DNA of 21,663 nucleotides. It comes from an uncultured Candidatus Saccharibacteria bacterium. GTDB taxonomy: Bacteria > Patescibacteria > Saccharimonadia > Saccharimonadales > UBA6022. The notes beneath the pieces were generated by a model. The model made no database searches, was not told the origin of the DNA, and saw only the letters and a list, made by a program, of their open reading frames with translations. The translations under genes and the position numbers were made by a program. Shown in pieces: positions 1-7,954 of the stretch. Where the stretch lies: positions 1 through 21,663 of the forward strand of contig CAMLGO010000003.1 in assembly GCA_946479665.1 (NCBI GenBank). Reading direction: 5' to 3'. The number at the start of each line of letters is the position of its first letter. Within the stretch, counting starts at the first letter, position 1.

Positions 1-1659
1 GGTGCTGGTCGACAAAACGCGACCCTAGTTGGCCCGGCCGGCGTTGGTAAGACTACGATTGTCCATGCCTTTGCCGAACAGCTACTCGACGCGTCATCCT
101 CTTTACCGGCAAGCCTAAAGTTTCGCCAAGTGATTATGCTCGATGCCTCCGCACTTATTGCTGCCGCGCCCGGACGGGGCGAGCTCGAGCAGCTCATAAC
201 GCGCATTCTTAATGAAGCCTATAGCGCCAAGAATGTCATTCTTTGTCTCGATAATGCCCAGCTCTTCTTTGAGGAAGGTATCGGATCGGTCGATCTTAGT
301 AATGTTTTGCTGCCTATACTCGAAGCGGGCCGACTGCGCGTCATCTTAACAATGGATGAGCAGCGCTACTTGCAGATCGGTCAGCGCAACCCGGCGCTCA
401 TTAACGCGCTCAATCGTATTTCGATTGCCAGTGCTACGGAACACGAAACGTTGGCGGTGTTACAAGACCAACTGATCGTTTTGGAATTTCAGCATCACGT
501 GACATTTATGTATCAGGCTCTCGAGGAGGCATACCGCCTTAGCGAGCGTTATATTCATGATCTTGCGATGCCGGGTCGAGCGATGAAACTGCTGGAATCC
601 GCGGCGTCACACCCTGAGGATGGACTGATCACGGCACATTCTGTCCAGCAGGCAATCGAGCAGACGATGGATATAAAAGTTGGGGTGGCGAATACGGATG
701 ATGAGCGCGAGAAGCTGCTCAACCTTGAAGACCTTATTCATAAACGCATGATCAATCAAACCCGTGCCGTTCAAGTGGTGAGTGATGCGCTTCGGCGTGC
801 TCGTGCGGGGGTTCGTAATCAAAATCGACCGATTGGCACATTCCTGTTTTTGGGACCAACGGGCGTAGGTAAGACCGAGCTCGCCAAAGCACTTGCCGAC
901 GTGTACTTCGGCGGCGAAGAGCGCATGATTCGCCTTGATCTCAACGAATATGTACGTGCCGAAGATGTATCGCGTTTGATCGCCGATGGTGCCGACGATC
1001 CAAATAGCCTCACTGCTCAGGCGATGAAGCAGCCATTCAGCGTAGTGCTGCTTGATGAGATTGAAAAGGCTCATCCACAGGTACTGACAACTCTTCTTCA
1101 GCTGCTCGACGAAGGTATTTTGCGCGATATAAAGAACCGCGAAGTCAGCTTCCGGGATGCGATCGTGATCGCCACAAGTAATGCCGGAGCCGATCGTATT
1201 CGTGAATACATTGAGCGCGGCTACCAACTGGAGCAATTTGAAAAGCAATTTATCGATGAGCTCATCAACACTAACCAATTCCGCCCAGAGTTCTTGAACC
1301 GTTTCGATGAGATCGTGACATTCCGCCCGCTCAATAAAGAGGAGTTAGTGCAGGTTGTCGACTTGATTCTTGCGGGCATCAATAAAACCCTTGCGCTTCA
1401 GAAACTCACGGTCGTCGTAGAAGATGATGCCAAGCTATTTCTTGTCGATAGCGGCTTCGACCCTCGACTTGGTGCCCGGCCAATGCGCCGTGTTGTGCAG
1501 CGAGCGGTTGAGAATACTGTCGCAAAGCAGGTACTTGGCGGTAACGCGCTGCCCGGCAGTACTATTACTATTACTCTTGATCAGGTGGAGCAAATTCTTA
1601 CCAGTCAGCGACAGGCGGATGGTATTGTTGTACCCGAAGCCATGCCTCCTCTTCAGTAA
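1..1659 (+). CDS. Clp/Hsp100-like AAA+ ATPase, 5' end missing
   Basis: The reading frame is open to the window edge, so the gene starts upstream. Two AAA+ modules are visible. The first has Walker A GPAGVGKT (nt 31-54) and a Walker B-like LDNA (near nt 247-258) where LDE is expected. The second has Walker A GPTGVGKT, Walker B VVLLDEIEKAH, arginine-finger region FRPEFLNRFDEI and sensor-2 GARPMRR, all typical of ClpB/ClpC D2. Class I Clp proteins unfold substrates for reactivation or for ClpP. There is no ClpB-type coiled-coil middle domain between the modules, the D2 GYVG pore loop is replaced by a shorter stretch (SRLIADGADD), and no ClpP-docking IGF-like tripeptide is seen. Clp family membership is sure; a classic unfoldase role is doubtful. 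It converges on the MscS-like gene with 15 nt between the stops. Confidence 0.88.
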   Translation, partial: GAGRQNATLVGPAGVGKTTIVHAFAEQLLDASSSLPASLKFRQVIMLDASALIAAAPGRGELEQLITRILNEAYSAKNVILCLDNAQLFFEEGIGSVDLSNVLLPILEAGRLRVILTMDEQRYLQIGQRNPALINALNRISIASATEHETLAVLQDQLIVLEFQHHVTFMYQALEEAYRLSERYIHDLAMPGRAMKLLESAASHPEDGLITAHSVQQAIEQTMDIKVGVANTDDEREKLLNLEDLIHKRMINQTRAVQVVSDALRRARAGVRNQNRPIGTFLFLGPTGVGKTELAKALADVYFGGEERMIRLDLNEYVRAEDVSRLIADGADDPNSLTAQAMKQPFSVVLLDEIEKAHPQVLTTLLQLLDEGILRDIKNREVSFRDAIVIATSNAGADRIREYIERGYQLEQFEKQFIDELINTNQFRPEFLNRFDEIVTFRPLNKEELVQVVDLILAGINKTLALQKLTVVVEDDAKLFLVDSGFDPRLGARPMRRVVQRAVENTVAKQVLGGNALPGSTITITLDQVEQILTSQRQADGIVVPEAMPPLQ

Positions 1660-1674
1660 GTGGTAAGCCCATAC

Positions 1675-2388
1675 CTAGCGGTTAGTGGAGCGTCGGGCAT
1701 TTTGTATGGCCTGCTCGTCAATGCTATCTTGCTTGGCGCGCGCATTATCGGCTGCTTGTTCGAGTAGACCACGGGCAACGTCACGCCCGCCAAGGCCGAA
1801 CGCAAGCGCAAGGCCAAGGGCGATCGCGCCAACAATCGCAGTAAACAGGATGTTAACAATGTCGGTGGCAATACCCAGCTGGTTGAGGATCATAAAAACC
1901 GCGAGGCTCATGATGATCGCTGGTACTGCCGTACTTACTAAACGTGACATGGCGGTACTGCCCATAACGCGCTGAGCAAATCGGGCTCCGCCGGCAGAGA
2001 TCGTACTAGCAATAAGGAATATAATAACGGCTGCGATAACATTGGGAATGTAGCCGTATATTGCGCCAAGCAGATTGTTCAAAATTGGCAGATTCAGCGC
2101 CGTCACGGCAAGTGAGATAGTGCCGATCATGATGAGCCAAAAGACAATTCTGCCCGTAAAATATGATGGGCTCTCGATGACGCGCGACACCATGGTTCCT
2201 GCTGCGGAAGAGTGTATCGCTCGATCAAATCGTAGCCGCTGAAGAACTTTGCGTATTAAACGTGCAAGGGCGGATGCGACGATACTACCGATTAGTAATA
2301 TCAAAAGTGCAGCGAGAATATTAGGGAGAAAACCAATAACATTGCCTACTGCATTCTTAAACTCTTGTGAAAGATCAAACCTGTCCAT
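1675..2388 (-). CDS. MscS-type conserved TM-helix membrane protein (CmpX-like)
   Basis: A 237-residue membrane protein with about five hydrophobic segments (near residues 15-40, 80-105, 110-135, 150-175 and 180-200). Repeats of the 'conserved TM helix' family are visible: NVIGFLPNILAALLILLIGS and YIPNVIAAVIIFLIAS. The last helix ends in ALGLALAFGLGGRD, the pore-lining-like glycine/alanine helix seen in MscS relatives. It lacks the large MscS beta and C-terminal cage domains and ends in a charged tail, so it resembles small CmpX-type proteins more than a full MscS channel. The start is supported by AAGGAG about 7 nt upstream. A role in membrane tension or osmotic response is family knowledge; gating is not shown. 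Confidence 0.82.
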   Translation of the reverse strand: MDRFDLSQEFKNAVGNVIGFLPNILAALLILLIGSIVASALARLIRKVLQRLRFDRAIHSSAAGTMVSRVIESPSYFTGRIVFWLIMIGTISLAVTALNLPILNNLLGAIYGYIPNVIAAVIIFLIASTISAGGARFAQRVMGSTAMSRLVSTAVPAIIMSLAVFMILNQLGIATDIVNILFTAIVGAIALGLALAFGLGGRDVARGLLEQAADNARAKQDSIDEQAIQNARRSTNR

Positions 2389-2508
2389 AGATATCTCCTT
2401 ATCCTTATATTAGTGTGCCCTTAATATAGCGCGTATTAATAAGGTGGAATGTGAGATATTTAACAGTAGGTTATGCTAGAAGTTTCTGGGGTAACGGGCA
2501 AGAAGCGA

Positions 2509-2889
2509 TTATTTTTGTTTTTGCTTGCCAATAGGTCCAAGGTGGGTGTGGTGGAAGCTAGTGATGTGCTTAAGGCCGTATCCAAATGCGCGGTCAATAA
2601 GGATATGAAAGAGCCAGATAAGGGCTACAAACAGCAGCGGCTGGCTGTCGGTACCAATGTAGAGTGCAACTAATACGGCTGGTCCAATGAGGCTGTGGCC
2701 AATATTGTAGATAAAGGCACCTACGCGTGAGTTGATGAGATAGCCGGCCATCGTAATATCAGGAACTAAAAAGAGAATTGGCAGCCACCACCAGTCGAAA
2801 TTACCAACGACAATGTAAAAAACGGCTACTAAGATTGCCGCGATTAAATATTCAGAGCTAACAAGTTGTTTCATAAAAGTATTCTGCAT
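2509..2889 (-). CDS. DUF4260 family membrane protein
   Basis: A 126-residue protein with four hydrophobic segments. It carries the sequence pattern I associate with DUF4260: WWLPILFLVPDITMAGYL, then N.GHSLIGPAVL, then LIWLFHILIDRAFGYGLKH and the C-terminal FHHTHLGPIGK. The conserved acidic and histidine residues (PDI, NIGHS, HILIDR, HHTHLG) lie at membrane boundaries. The molecular function of the family is unknown. The chosen ATG lies 6 nt after a TATACT box, with no Shine-Dalgarno, so translation is probably leaderless; an internal ATG five codons in is an alternative start. Confidence 0.85.
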   Translation of the reverse strand: MQNTFMKQLVSSEYLIAAILVAVFYIVVGNFDWWWLPILFLVPDITMAGYLINSRVGAFIYNIGHSLIGPAVLVALYIGTDSQPLLFVALIWLFHILIDRAFGYGLKHITSFHHTHLGPIGKQKQK

Positions 2890-2895
2890 ATGTTT

Positions 2896-2901
2896 AGTAT
2901 A
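2896..2901 (-). promoter_or_regulatory. -10 box of the DUF4260 gene (leaderless)
   Basis: TATACT on the minus strand ends 6 nt before the ATG, which would put the transcription start at or next to the start codon. No Shine-Dalgarno could fit between them. Confidence 0.6.
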
Positions 2902-2924
2902 GCAAAGTGCGCTTTGAAGAAGAA

Positions 2925-3848
2925 TTAGGGAATATAAGATTGGTCCTGCTTAAATATCTCTTTTCTGAGCCAGAGCCGATTTGCCTGCGCGATATTGTTT
3001 GTGAATTGAATATCCAAGACCTTCTCGGCCCATTCTTGAACAATTTCATTCGAGCATAGCAAGTAACTTTTTCCTTCACTAATACTTACGATGTTAACGA
3101 ACCAATTTTCCGATTTTGCTGCCATACTTATCTCGATTGATGCGCGATATTCATTAGTCGCTCGTTCGCCGCTCCATATGACGAGCTGTCCGAATGCGAT
3201 GGCATCGGTCTTGATATTATTGAACTTCATCATTTTAGTATCGTTGGCAAGTGCGTATTCGATGTTGTTAAAGATTGATCCTTGGCACTCTGAAAAGTAT
3301 TGCGCTGTCCAGTCTTCGGGTAGATTCGCAATCTTAAGCAACGCTTCGTAAGCAACTCTGTCTCGATCGGTGGTGACGGTAGCCTTGAAGTTGAGTGTGT
3401 TGTCGAGAATGCCCGAGATGAGCAGTCGAGCGCTTGTTTCGCTCATACTGCCGACAAGGCCCGCGGCAAGCCATTTCTCGTAAATTTGCGTACAGGCAGC
3501 ACCGATAAACTCGATATCTGCTTTCTCTCCAATTCGCTCACGCCAGAACTCCTCGAAGCCTACGTGGTGATCGATAACTTCTTCAACGCGGTTTATATTG
3601 ACGGCTTTATCCAGATAGTCAGGGTCGGAGACATCAACTAAGATAAACGTGTCTTTGTCGCTTGGTGTGTGCTCTGTCGAAAACGAGACGTCCCATGAAC
3701 GTATTGTTTTCGTAATACTTTCATTCATTGTTGCGGAGCTATATGCAATCGCATCCTCACCCATCAGTCGCAATAACTCTGCATAGGCAACAGAGCAAGC
3801 GTAGGCGTCGATATCTAGGAAACTTGGTCCTGCTGTTACTACTTTCAT
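2925..3848 (-). CDS. DHH/DHHA2 phosphoesterase (PpaC/PPX1-like)
   Basis: A 307-residue protein, close to the length of family II inorganic pyrophosphatases. Motifs in order: LDID near residue 11 (metal ligands D12, D14), VDVSD near 71, VIDHHVG near 91 (the DHH signature), then ISGILDNTLNFKATVTT near 145, which matches the start of DHHA2 in PpaC-type enzymes. The usual GHxxPDxD first motif is changed to AGPSFLDID, losing the histidine, as in the GNExxDLDS form of the PPX1/Prune branch. The likely activity is hydrolysis of a phosphoanhydride (pyrophosphate, polyphosphate or a nucleotide); the exact substrate cannot be told. I chose the ATG at 3848 because a TATGAT box lies 7 nt upstream and the motif begins 6 residues later; a longer frame upstream overlaps that promoter. 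Confidence 0.82.
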   Translation of the reverse strand: MKVVTAGPSFLDIDAYACSVAYAELLRLMGEDAIAYSSATMNESITKTIRSWDVSFSTEHTPSDKDTFILVDVSDPDYLDKAVNINRVEEVIDHHVGFEEFWRERIGEKADIEFIGAACTQIYEKWLAAGLVGSMSETSARLLISGILDNTLNFKATVTTDRDRVAYEALLKIANLPEDWTAQYFSECQGSIFNNIEYALANDTKMMKFNNIKTDAIAFGQLVIWSGERATNEYRASIEISMAAKSENWFVNIVSISEGKSYLLCSNEIVQEWAEKVLDIQFTNNIAQANRLWLRKEIFKQDQSYIP

Positions 3849-3855
3849 TACTCTC

Positions 3856-3861
3856 ATCATA
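3856..3861 (-). promoter_or_regulatory. -10 box of the DHH gene (leaderless)
   Basis: TATGAT on the minus strand, 7 nt before the chosen ATG at 3848. It decides against the upstream in-frame starts, which would lie in or before the promoter. Confidence 0.55.
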
Positions 3862-3893
3862 GCAAATGAGAGGGACTTTCTATTTAAAGTTAA

Positions 3894-3968
3894 GAACTTC
3901 ATCTGCAGATACATGAAGTGCACGTTCTTTCGCACTAGATAGTGACGAAGGCATACTTCATGTACAAT
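3894..3968. promoter_or_regulatory. Intergenic dyads and promoter of the 4001 gene
   Basis: This divergent intergenic region holds an imperfect dyad: AAGAAC and TTCAT (left, from 3893) mirrored by ATGAA and GTTCTT (right, to about 3930), centred on CTGCAG. A further CTTCAT lies near 3956, next to TACAAT (3963-3968), a plausible -10 for the plus-strand gene. CACT-AGAT-AGTG forms another small dyad between them. It could be an operator, but no regulator is identified. Confidence 0.35.
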
Positions 3969-4000
3969 GTATTCAAATTAAGAAATAAATAAGGATAATT

Positions 4001-4636
4001 ATGAAAAATACACAGCAGAAAAAACATCTACGTCTTGGCTTGATTGAAATAGCTATAGGCCTTTTGCTTATTGGGATTATCGTGGTACTTTCGTATACGG
4101 TGTACAAGAATAATAGCGAGAAGCCAAGCCTCCGAGATGCGGCTACTATCATGGAGTCACTACCCGGACTGATTACTTTTGCGCCCGGTGCTCATGGTGA
4201 CAGCTCCTCGGGAGAACAATCTCTTTCTTCTCTATCAGACTATACGAAGGTTCCTGGACTAGTAGATGCCTTGAAGGTGTTTGAGAAAGAAAAGCCATGC
4301 TCTGGGGTGCAAGGAAGATTTAAGCAGCATGTGCTGGGTGTGACCGAAGATCAGTCACAAGCACTTATAGGAAGCGGTTGTGGCGGAACTGGTATGCTAC
4401 GCAGTTTTATGGTGAAGCAAGATGATAAATGGGCGAGGGTAAGTTCATGGAGTCAGTCGTCTGGCAGTAGTGACGATGAGAATAATTTTAGTGTATTGCT
4501 GGATACGCCAAGCTGCAAAATAGTAGAGAAGTATAATATTCAAAAATCAATTGCACCCGTATGTTTCAAGAAGGAAGCTGGAAAGAGTAGCCTCTTTACG
4601 GGTGACACGGCTAACTACTCATACGTCTTGCGATAG
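4001..4636 (+). CDS. Membrane-anchored four-cysteine protein, paralog of 19922-20452
   Basis: Not a family I recognise. The 211-residue protein has a basic N-terminus, one membrane helix (about residues 13-34) and a soluble domain expected on the outside. The second half contains PCSG, GSGCGG, FMVKQDDKW, LLDTPSC, KYNIQKSIAPVC and a final Y.YVLR. The same series with four cysteines in the same order (NCP, GYGC, FAVKQKGSW, IPLC, KHNIEASIAPVC) occurs in the minus-strand protein at 19922-20452, so the two are paralogs, probably with two disulfides. The ATG is preceded by AAGGA about 8 nt upstream. It is followed by a strong bidirectional terminator. Confidence 0.85.
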   Translation: MKNTQQKKHLRLGLIEIAIGLLLIGIIVVLSYTVYKNNSEKPSLRDAATIMESLPGLITFAPGAHGDSSSGEQSLSSLSDYTKVPGLVDALKVFEKEKPCSGVQGRFKQHVLGVTEDQSQALIGSGCGGTGMLRSFMVKQDDKWARVSSWSQSSGSSDDENNFSVLLDTPSCKIVEKYNIQKSIAPVCFKKEAGKSSLFTGDTANYSYVLR

Positions 4637-4657
4637 CTGTTCTTATTAATTGATCGT

Positions 4658-4693
4658 ATGAAAATAGCCTCGAAAATGTGAGGCTATTTTCAT
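4658..4693. terminator. Bidirectional terminator between convergent genes
   Basis: Perfect 14-bp inverted repeat (ATGAAAATAGCCTC and its complement) with an 8-nt loop. A-rich and T-rich outer arms give a U-tract in both directions, serving both the 4001 gene and the convergent 4707 gene. Confidence 0.85.
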
Positions 4694-4706
4694 GAGTGCC
4701 CCACTG

Positions 4707-5771
4707 TTAATAACCACCCACTAATTTCGAAGTATCAAGCTTTTCCATGCCATTGAATACCTTTAATACTTCTTTCTCGAAATCGTCAGCATAGCGCGGC
4801 TTTCGGGCCGTATCGTGCTCCATGGCAATTATAGTGCCATCTACTTCCATGTAATAAAATTTAAACTGGCTTTTATTGGCTTTAACATACACTTCATGTC
4901 CATCATCGGTCTTTCCGAGCACTCGACATATCGCTAAATTATCACGACTTTTATCTGCTTCGGCTTGGCTTATCTCGGCTTTGGTACGCATTGCAGACCA
5001 GATTGCACTAATATCACAGTTGTCGGTCTTATTGAATACCGGCTCCTGATTTTTGAGCTTCTCGCTAACCATAAATTCTAATTTACCAACAGTATAACTA
5101 ACATGCGGATGTTGATATTTGGAATTGTGATATCCCTCGAACTTTGCTTGTGTAGCACCAAGATCCTTTGGAATGTAGCTCGGGTAGTAAGCGGTGAATT
5201 TCATATCTTTAACAGCTAAAGAAAGTTCATTCGCCTGTCGGGCATCGGTAATCGGCTTGCTAATCGCTCTCGTGATAATTGGAATGGCTAATAGATTCAC
5301 AAGTATTAGTGCAATAATAATGAGCCACGAGAACACGGGTCTTGTGATTCGTCGTACTAATAGGTACGCGAAGGCATACCCTACGAGCATCGCAATGAAT
5401 GGAACGATCAATCCACTGATCCATGCGCTAAGCAAAAATGCCGCCGCTACCTTTGAAATGAAGTAGGCGATCATTGTACTGATGAAAGCAACTCTGAAGG
5501 CTGCTCGCTGCTTAAGAATCGCTAGTGTGAAACCGGTGATAATACCCGGTGCCAAGAGTGCTACTACCTGAAGGGGCTGCATCAGAAGGCTAGCTCCTCT
5601 TGCAGGGGTGTTCATGATAGTAGGGGGTATCCAACTGGCGGCCATCCATAATCCATACATCATGTAATCGTCTATATGGAAGTACTCGATAGCAACGTAG
5701 ATGCCCGCAATAATGACAGCGCTAACAATAATCTTTGTGGTAGTATTCTGCAATTTCGGTAATCGTTTCAT
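4707..5771 (-). CDS. Polytopic membrane protein with outer C-terminal domain, unknown
   Basis: A 354-residue protein. The first half has about five or six membrane helices (near residues 12-28, 38-55, 64-88, 92-115, 118-140 and 148-168). The second half is a soluble domain starting KDMKFTAYYPSYIPKDLG, with two cysteines (NCDIS and AICRVLG) and a C-terminal run GTIIAMEHD...DFEKEVLKVFNGMEKL. The soluble part is weakly similar in layout to the upstream protein (5780-6568): both have a Y.P motif, a CxVxG..-DG/QG element, a V/I-DGT-I beta strand and a final VLK/VKI...L. The start lies 8 nt after the stop of that gene, so the two form an operon. No function can be assigned. Confidence 0.8.
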   Translation of the reverse strand: MKRLPKLQNTTTKIIVSAVIIAGIYVAIEYFHIDDYMMYGLWMAASWIPPTIMNTPARGASLLMQPLQVVALLAPGIITGFTLAILKQRAAFRVAFISTMIAYFISKVAAAFLLSAWISGLIVPFIAMLVGYAFAYLLVRRITRPVFSWLIIIALILVNLLAIPIITRAISKPITDARQANELSLAVKDMKFTAYYPSYIPKDLGATQAKFEGYHNSKYQHPHVSYTVGKLEFMVSEKLKNQEPVFNKTDNCDISAIWSAMRTKAEISQAEADKSRDNLAICRVLGKTDDGHEVYVKANKSQFKFYYMEVDGTIIAMEHDTARKPRYADDFEKEVLKVFNGMEKLDTSKLVGGY

Positions 5772-5779
5772 AGTAGATA

Positions 5780-6568
5780 TTAACTCTCTGTATATTTTTG
5801 TAATGAACTGAGTATTTTCACCGCTTCAGTATCATCATCGCTTGATAGGATAATACCCGTACCGTCTATATTGACGCCCGTGTAGCTGGATGACCATTCT
5901 TTAAAGCCTTTTCGAAAGCTTCTTTTAATCTCTCGCCCCTGAGTGTCGTGCCCAATTACCTTACAGTATGATTTGTTTGGATCATCGGGTTTGGCGCAAA
6001 TATTGTAGCTATCGTTAACCTTCAGCTCTCTGATTTGCCCAATGACTGTGCCATTCTTTTTGATCCTCATAAAGGTGTGGATGTTTGACTGTACTTTACT
6101 CAGCTCAAGATTGGATGCTTCATACACTTCGAGCTTCGGAACATACACGGTATAGCTAACCTTTGAAGGCGAGAAACGCTTCGCTTCTTCTTGAGCCTTT
6201 CGCTGAGCATCGAGTTTTTGTTTAGCCTCTTCGCTCAGAACACTCGATCTATATCCTGCGGCCTCTGCCTGTTTTTTCGTGCAGAATTTATAACTATTGA
6301 ATAAGTTAGGTCCGTATCCCTTTTCGCCCGGCATGGTGAGTGTTTTTGAAGCCATGAAGTCAGATGTTTGAACCGGTAGTCCAAGGCATCTGATTGTGCT
6401 GAATGCGTAGGGCAGGGTATTGGAACCGAAACCAACAGTGAGGACGATGAACACTCCAAGAAGTATAAGGCCCACTCGACGAAGTAAGGGTCTCGTGACA
6501 GCCGTTTTATGTTTTTTTGTCCAGGGAATAGTAAATAGTATTTTTTCTTTTTGTCTTTTTGAGGGCAT
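5780..6568 (-). CDS. Single-pass membrane-anchored protein, unknown
   Basis: A 262-residue protein with a very basic N-terminus (PSKRQKEK, KKHK, RPLLRR), one membrane helix near residues 33-50 and a large outer domain with four cysteines (IRCLG, KFCTKK, YNICAK, SYCKVIG). A charged, Lys/Glu-rich stretch near residues 110-128 (EEAKQKLDAQRKAQEEAKR) suggests a short coiled coil. I chose the ATG at 6568: TACTAT ends 6 nt upstream, and the longer frame would run over the promoter and the neighbouring YunG-like gene. It is first in an operon with 4707-5771. Function unknown; the pair may act together at the cell surface. Confidence 0.75.
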   Translation of the reverse strand: MPSKRQKEKILFTIPWTKKHKTAVTRPLLRRVGLILLGVFIVLTVGFGSNTLPYAFSTIRCLGLPVQTSDFMASKTLTMPGEKGYGPNLFNSYKFCTKKQAEAAGYRSSVLSEEAKQKLDAQRKAQEEAKRFSPSKVSYTVYVPKLEVYEASNLELSKVQSNIHTFMRIKKNGTVIGQIRELKVNDSYNICAKPDDPNKSYCKVIGHDTQGREIKRSFRKGFKEWSSSYTGVNIDGTGIILSSDDDTEAVKILSSLQKYTES

Positions 6569-6574
6569 GTATTT

Positions 6575-6580
6575 ATAGTA
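6575..6580 (-). promoter_or_regulatory. -10 box of the 5780-6568 operon (leaderless)
   Basis: TACTAT on the minus strand, 6 nt before the ATG. It sits in the gap after the YunG-like gene and supports the short start. Confidence 0.5.
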
Positions 6581-6695
6581 ACAGAAATATTGCCTATGCT
6601 TAAAGCATCCTAAGTCGGGCCTGAATAATGAGGGTCGCCTAGCGCATGCTAGGCAGCTCTCGTGGTACGGAGTGTTGCATCGAATTAGAACTATT

Positions 6696-7094
6696 CTAAG
6701 TTCCGAGAGTAAGTCGCCGTTCAACTCGACGTTTGAGGATTTCGTATCTCGCCGCTGTGGATTTATCGGCCAGTCGCTTATCGCGAATTGATGCAAACTC
6801 GCCGGTATCTATTGGCTTGCGCTTCATATTCACAGGTGAAGTGTATTGCGATGCGGTTGTATCGATAGCTGTTCCGTCGGAGAGTTGATTGATGTGGTGT
6901 GTTTCGTTAAGCTGATCCGTGTTAATTTCGTAGCTGATCAACTCACCGCCAAGATAATTCTGTACTACTAAGCAGGCGACGAGGCATTGACCACGCGCCT
7001 TGTTCTCTTGACTCCATTCTTCAGAGCTATAGGCGGTATCGGCGCCCCATGACGCCTGAAGTGCGTCGGAAAGTTCTTGGAGAGTAGGTTTCAT
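6696..7094 (-). CDS. YunG-like protein
   Basis: A 132-residue soluble protein. The order ALQASWGADTAY, WSQENKARGQCLVACLVVQNYLGGEL, ETHHINQLSDGTAIDTTASQY matches the YunG family of small proteins, of unknown function. A cysteine in GQC, a histidine in HHIN and an aspartate in AIDTT are spaced like a papain-type Cys-His-Asp triad, which is inference only. The start is 7 nt after TATTAT with no Shine-Dalgarno. The C-terminus is basic (RYEILKRRVERR). Confidence 0.75.
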   Translation of the reverse strand: MKPTLQELSDALQASWGADTAYSSEEWSQENKARGQCLVACLVVQNYLGGELISYEINTDQLNETHHINQLSDGTAIDTTASQYTSPVNMKRKPIDTGEFASIRDKRLADKSTAARYEILKRRVERRLTLGT

Positions 7095-7101
7095 ACCCTT
7101 A

Positions 7102-7107
7102 ATAATA
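7102..7107 (-). promoter_or_regulatory. -10 box of the YunG-like gene (leaderless)
   Basis: TATTAT on the minus strand, 7 nt before the ATG at 7094. Confidence 0.5.
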
Positions 7108-7157
7108 GCAAAGAAAAAGACTTCGTCTAAAGCTCATTCATGTGATATTGTTTATGA

Positions 7158-7871
7158 ATGAATCTCAAATATTTTCTCCTTACCCGCGTGCGCTTAACTC
7201 AGTACCTTTTTATATTTGCTATCGTCTTCTTTGTCATTTCACTGTTCTTGCCAAAAATTGAGCTACAAGGTGCTGCACTTACCCTCTTTTCAGTAAACTC
7301 GTTCTTGTATGGCTTCTATATTTCGCCAATTATCAACGCGCAACGGATACGTATCGATCAATTGCATCGGCTAGTCGTTGTCGAGGTGAACAAACTTGAG
7401 GAATTGCTACAGTACTCACGTCGTATGGAGCCGGAATTCCACACAGAAATAGATACCGCGATTAAGACCTATAGCAAGGTAGCGGCTAAGGGCGGGGCTG
7501 ACGTTGGTAAATCAGAATTCGATGCCCTTGTTTCTCTTATCGTTGGCTATAAGGGTGATGTGAAGGATCCACATAAAGAGATGTTGAAATCGGTGTTCGT
7601 TGCTCAGCAAAATCGCGCAGAAATTAAATTACTGCTCGAGGGCAAAGTATTTAGCAATGAATGGATTGTTATGACAATTCTCTTTGCTATTACGATTGCA
7701 TTTATTCTATTTACACGATTACCAGAAATAGCCTTCCTTCAAGTAATACCTGCAATTCTTTGTGCCGGTCTGTCTATGCTGATTGTCATCTTGATAAAGA
7801 TGAGTACACTGACTCACAAGAGGGCTAAGACTATCTGGACGCCTCTTGAAAAGCTCGTCTCTCGTGCATAG
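7158..7871 (+). CDS. Four-helix membrane protein of unknown function
   Basis: A 237-residue protein with two membrane helices at the start (about residues 16-32 and 40-58), a cytoplasmic-type central region rich in charged residues (about 60-165), and two more helices near 170-190 and 195-215. This 2+2 layout with a central alpha-helical region resembles bestrophin-like DUF4239 proteins, but I see no diagnostic motif and do not assign it. No clear Shine-Dalgarno; GATATT lies about 10 nt before the start. An overlapping ATG 4 nt upstream is out of frame. Confidence 0.75.
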   Translation: MNLKYFLLTRVRLTQYLFIFAIVFFVISLFLPKIELQGAALTLFSVNSFLYGFYISPIINAQRIRIDQLHRLVVVEVNKLEELLQYSRRMEPEFHTEIDTAIKTYSKVAAKGGADVGKSEFDALVSLIVGYKGDVKDPHKEMLKSVFVAQQNRAEIKLLLEGKVFSNEWIVMTILFAITIAFILFTRLPEIAFLQVIPAILCAGLSMLIVILIKMSTLTHKRAKTIWTPLEKLVSRA

Positions 7872-7954
7872 TATTTGATTAAGTCTTATCTCTAAAACCG
7901 GTCACAAGAATATTTCAACTGAATTAGCGGTGTGGAAAATAATAATTTCGAATT

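Noticed and set aside
607..1278. Long minus-strand ORF within the Clp-like gene
   Set aside because: It is a shadow of strongly conserved AAA+ motifs on the plus strand.
2473..2673. Plus-strand ORF of 66 codons
   Set aside because: It is mostly the reverse strand of the DUF4260 gene, with no promoter or ribosome site of its own and no protein-like composition.
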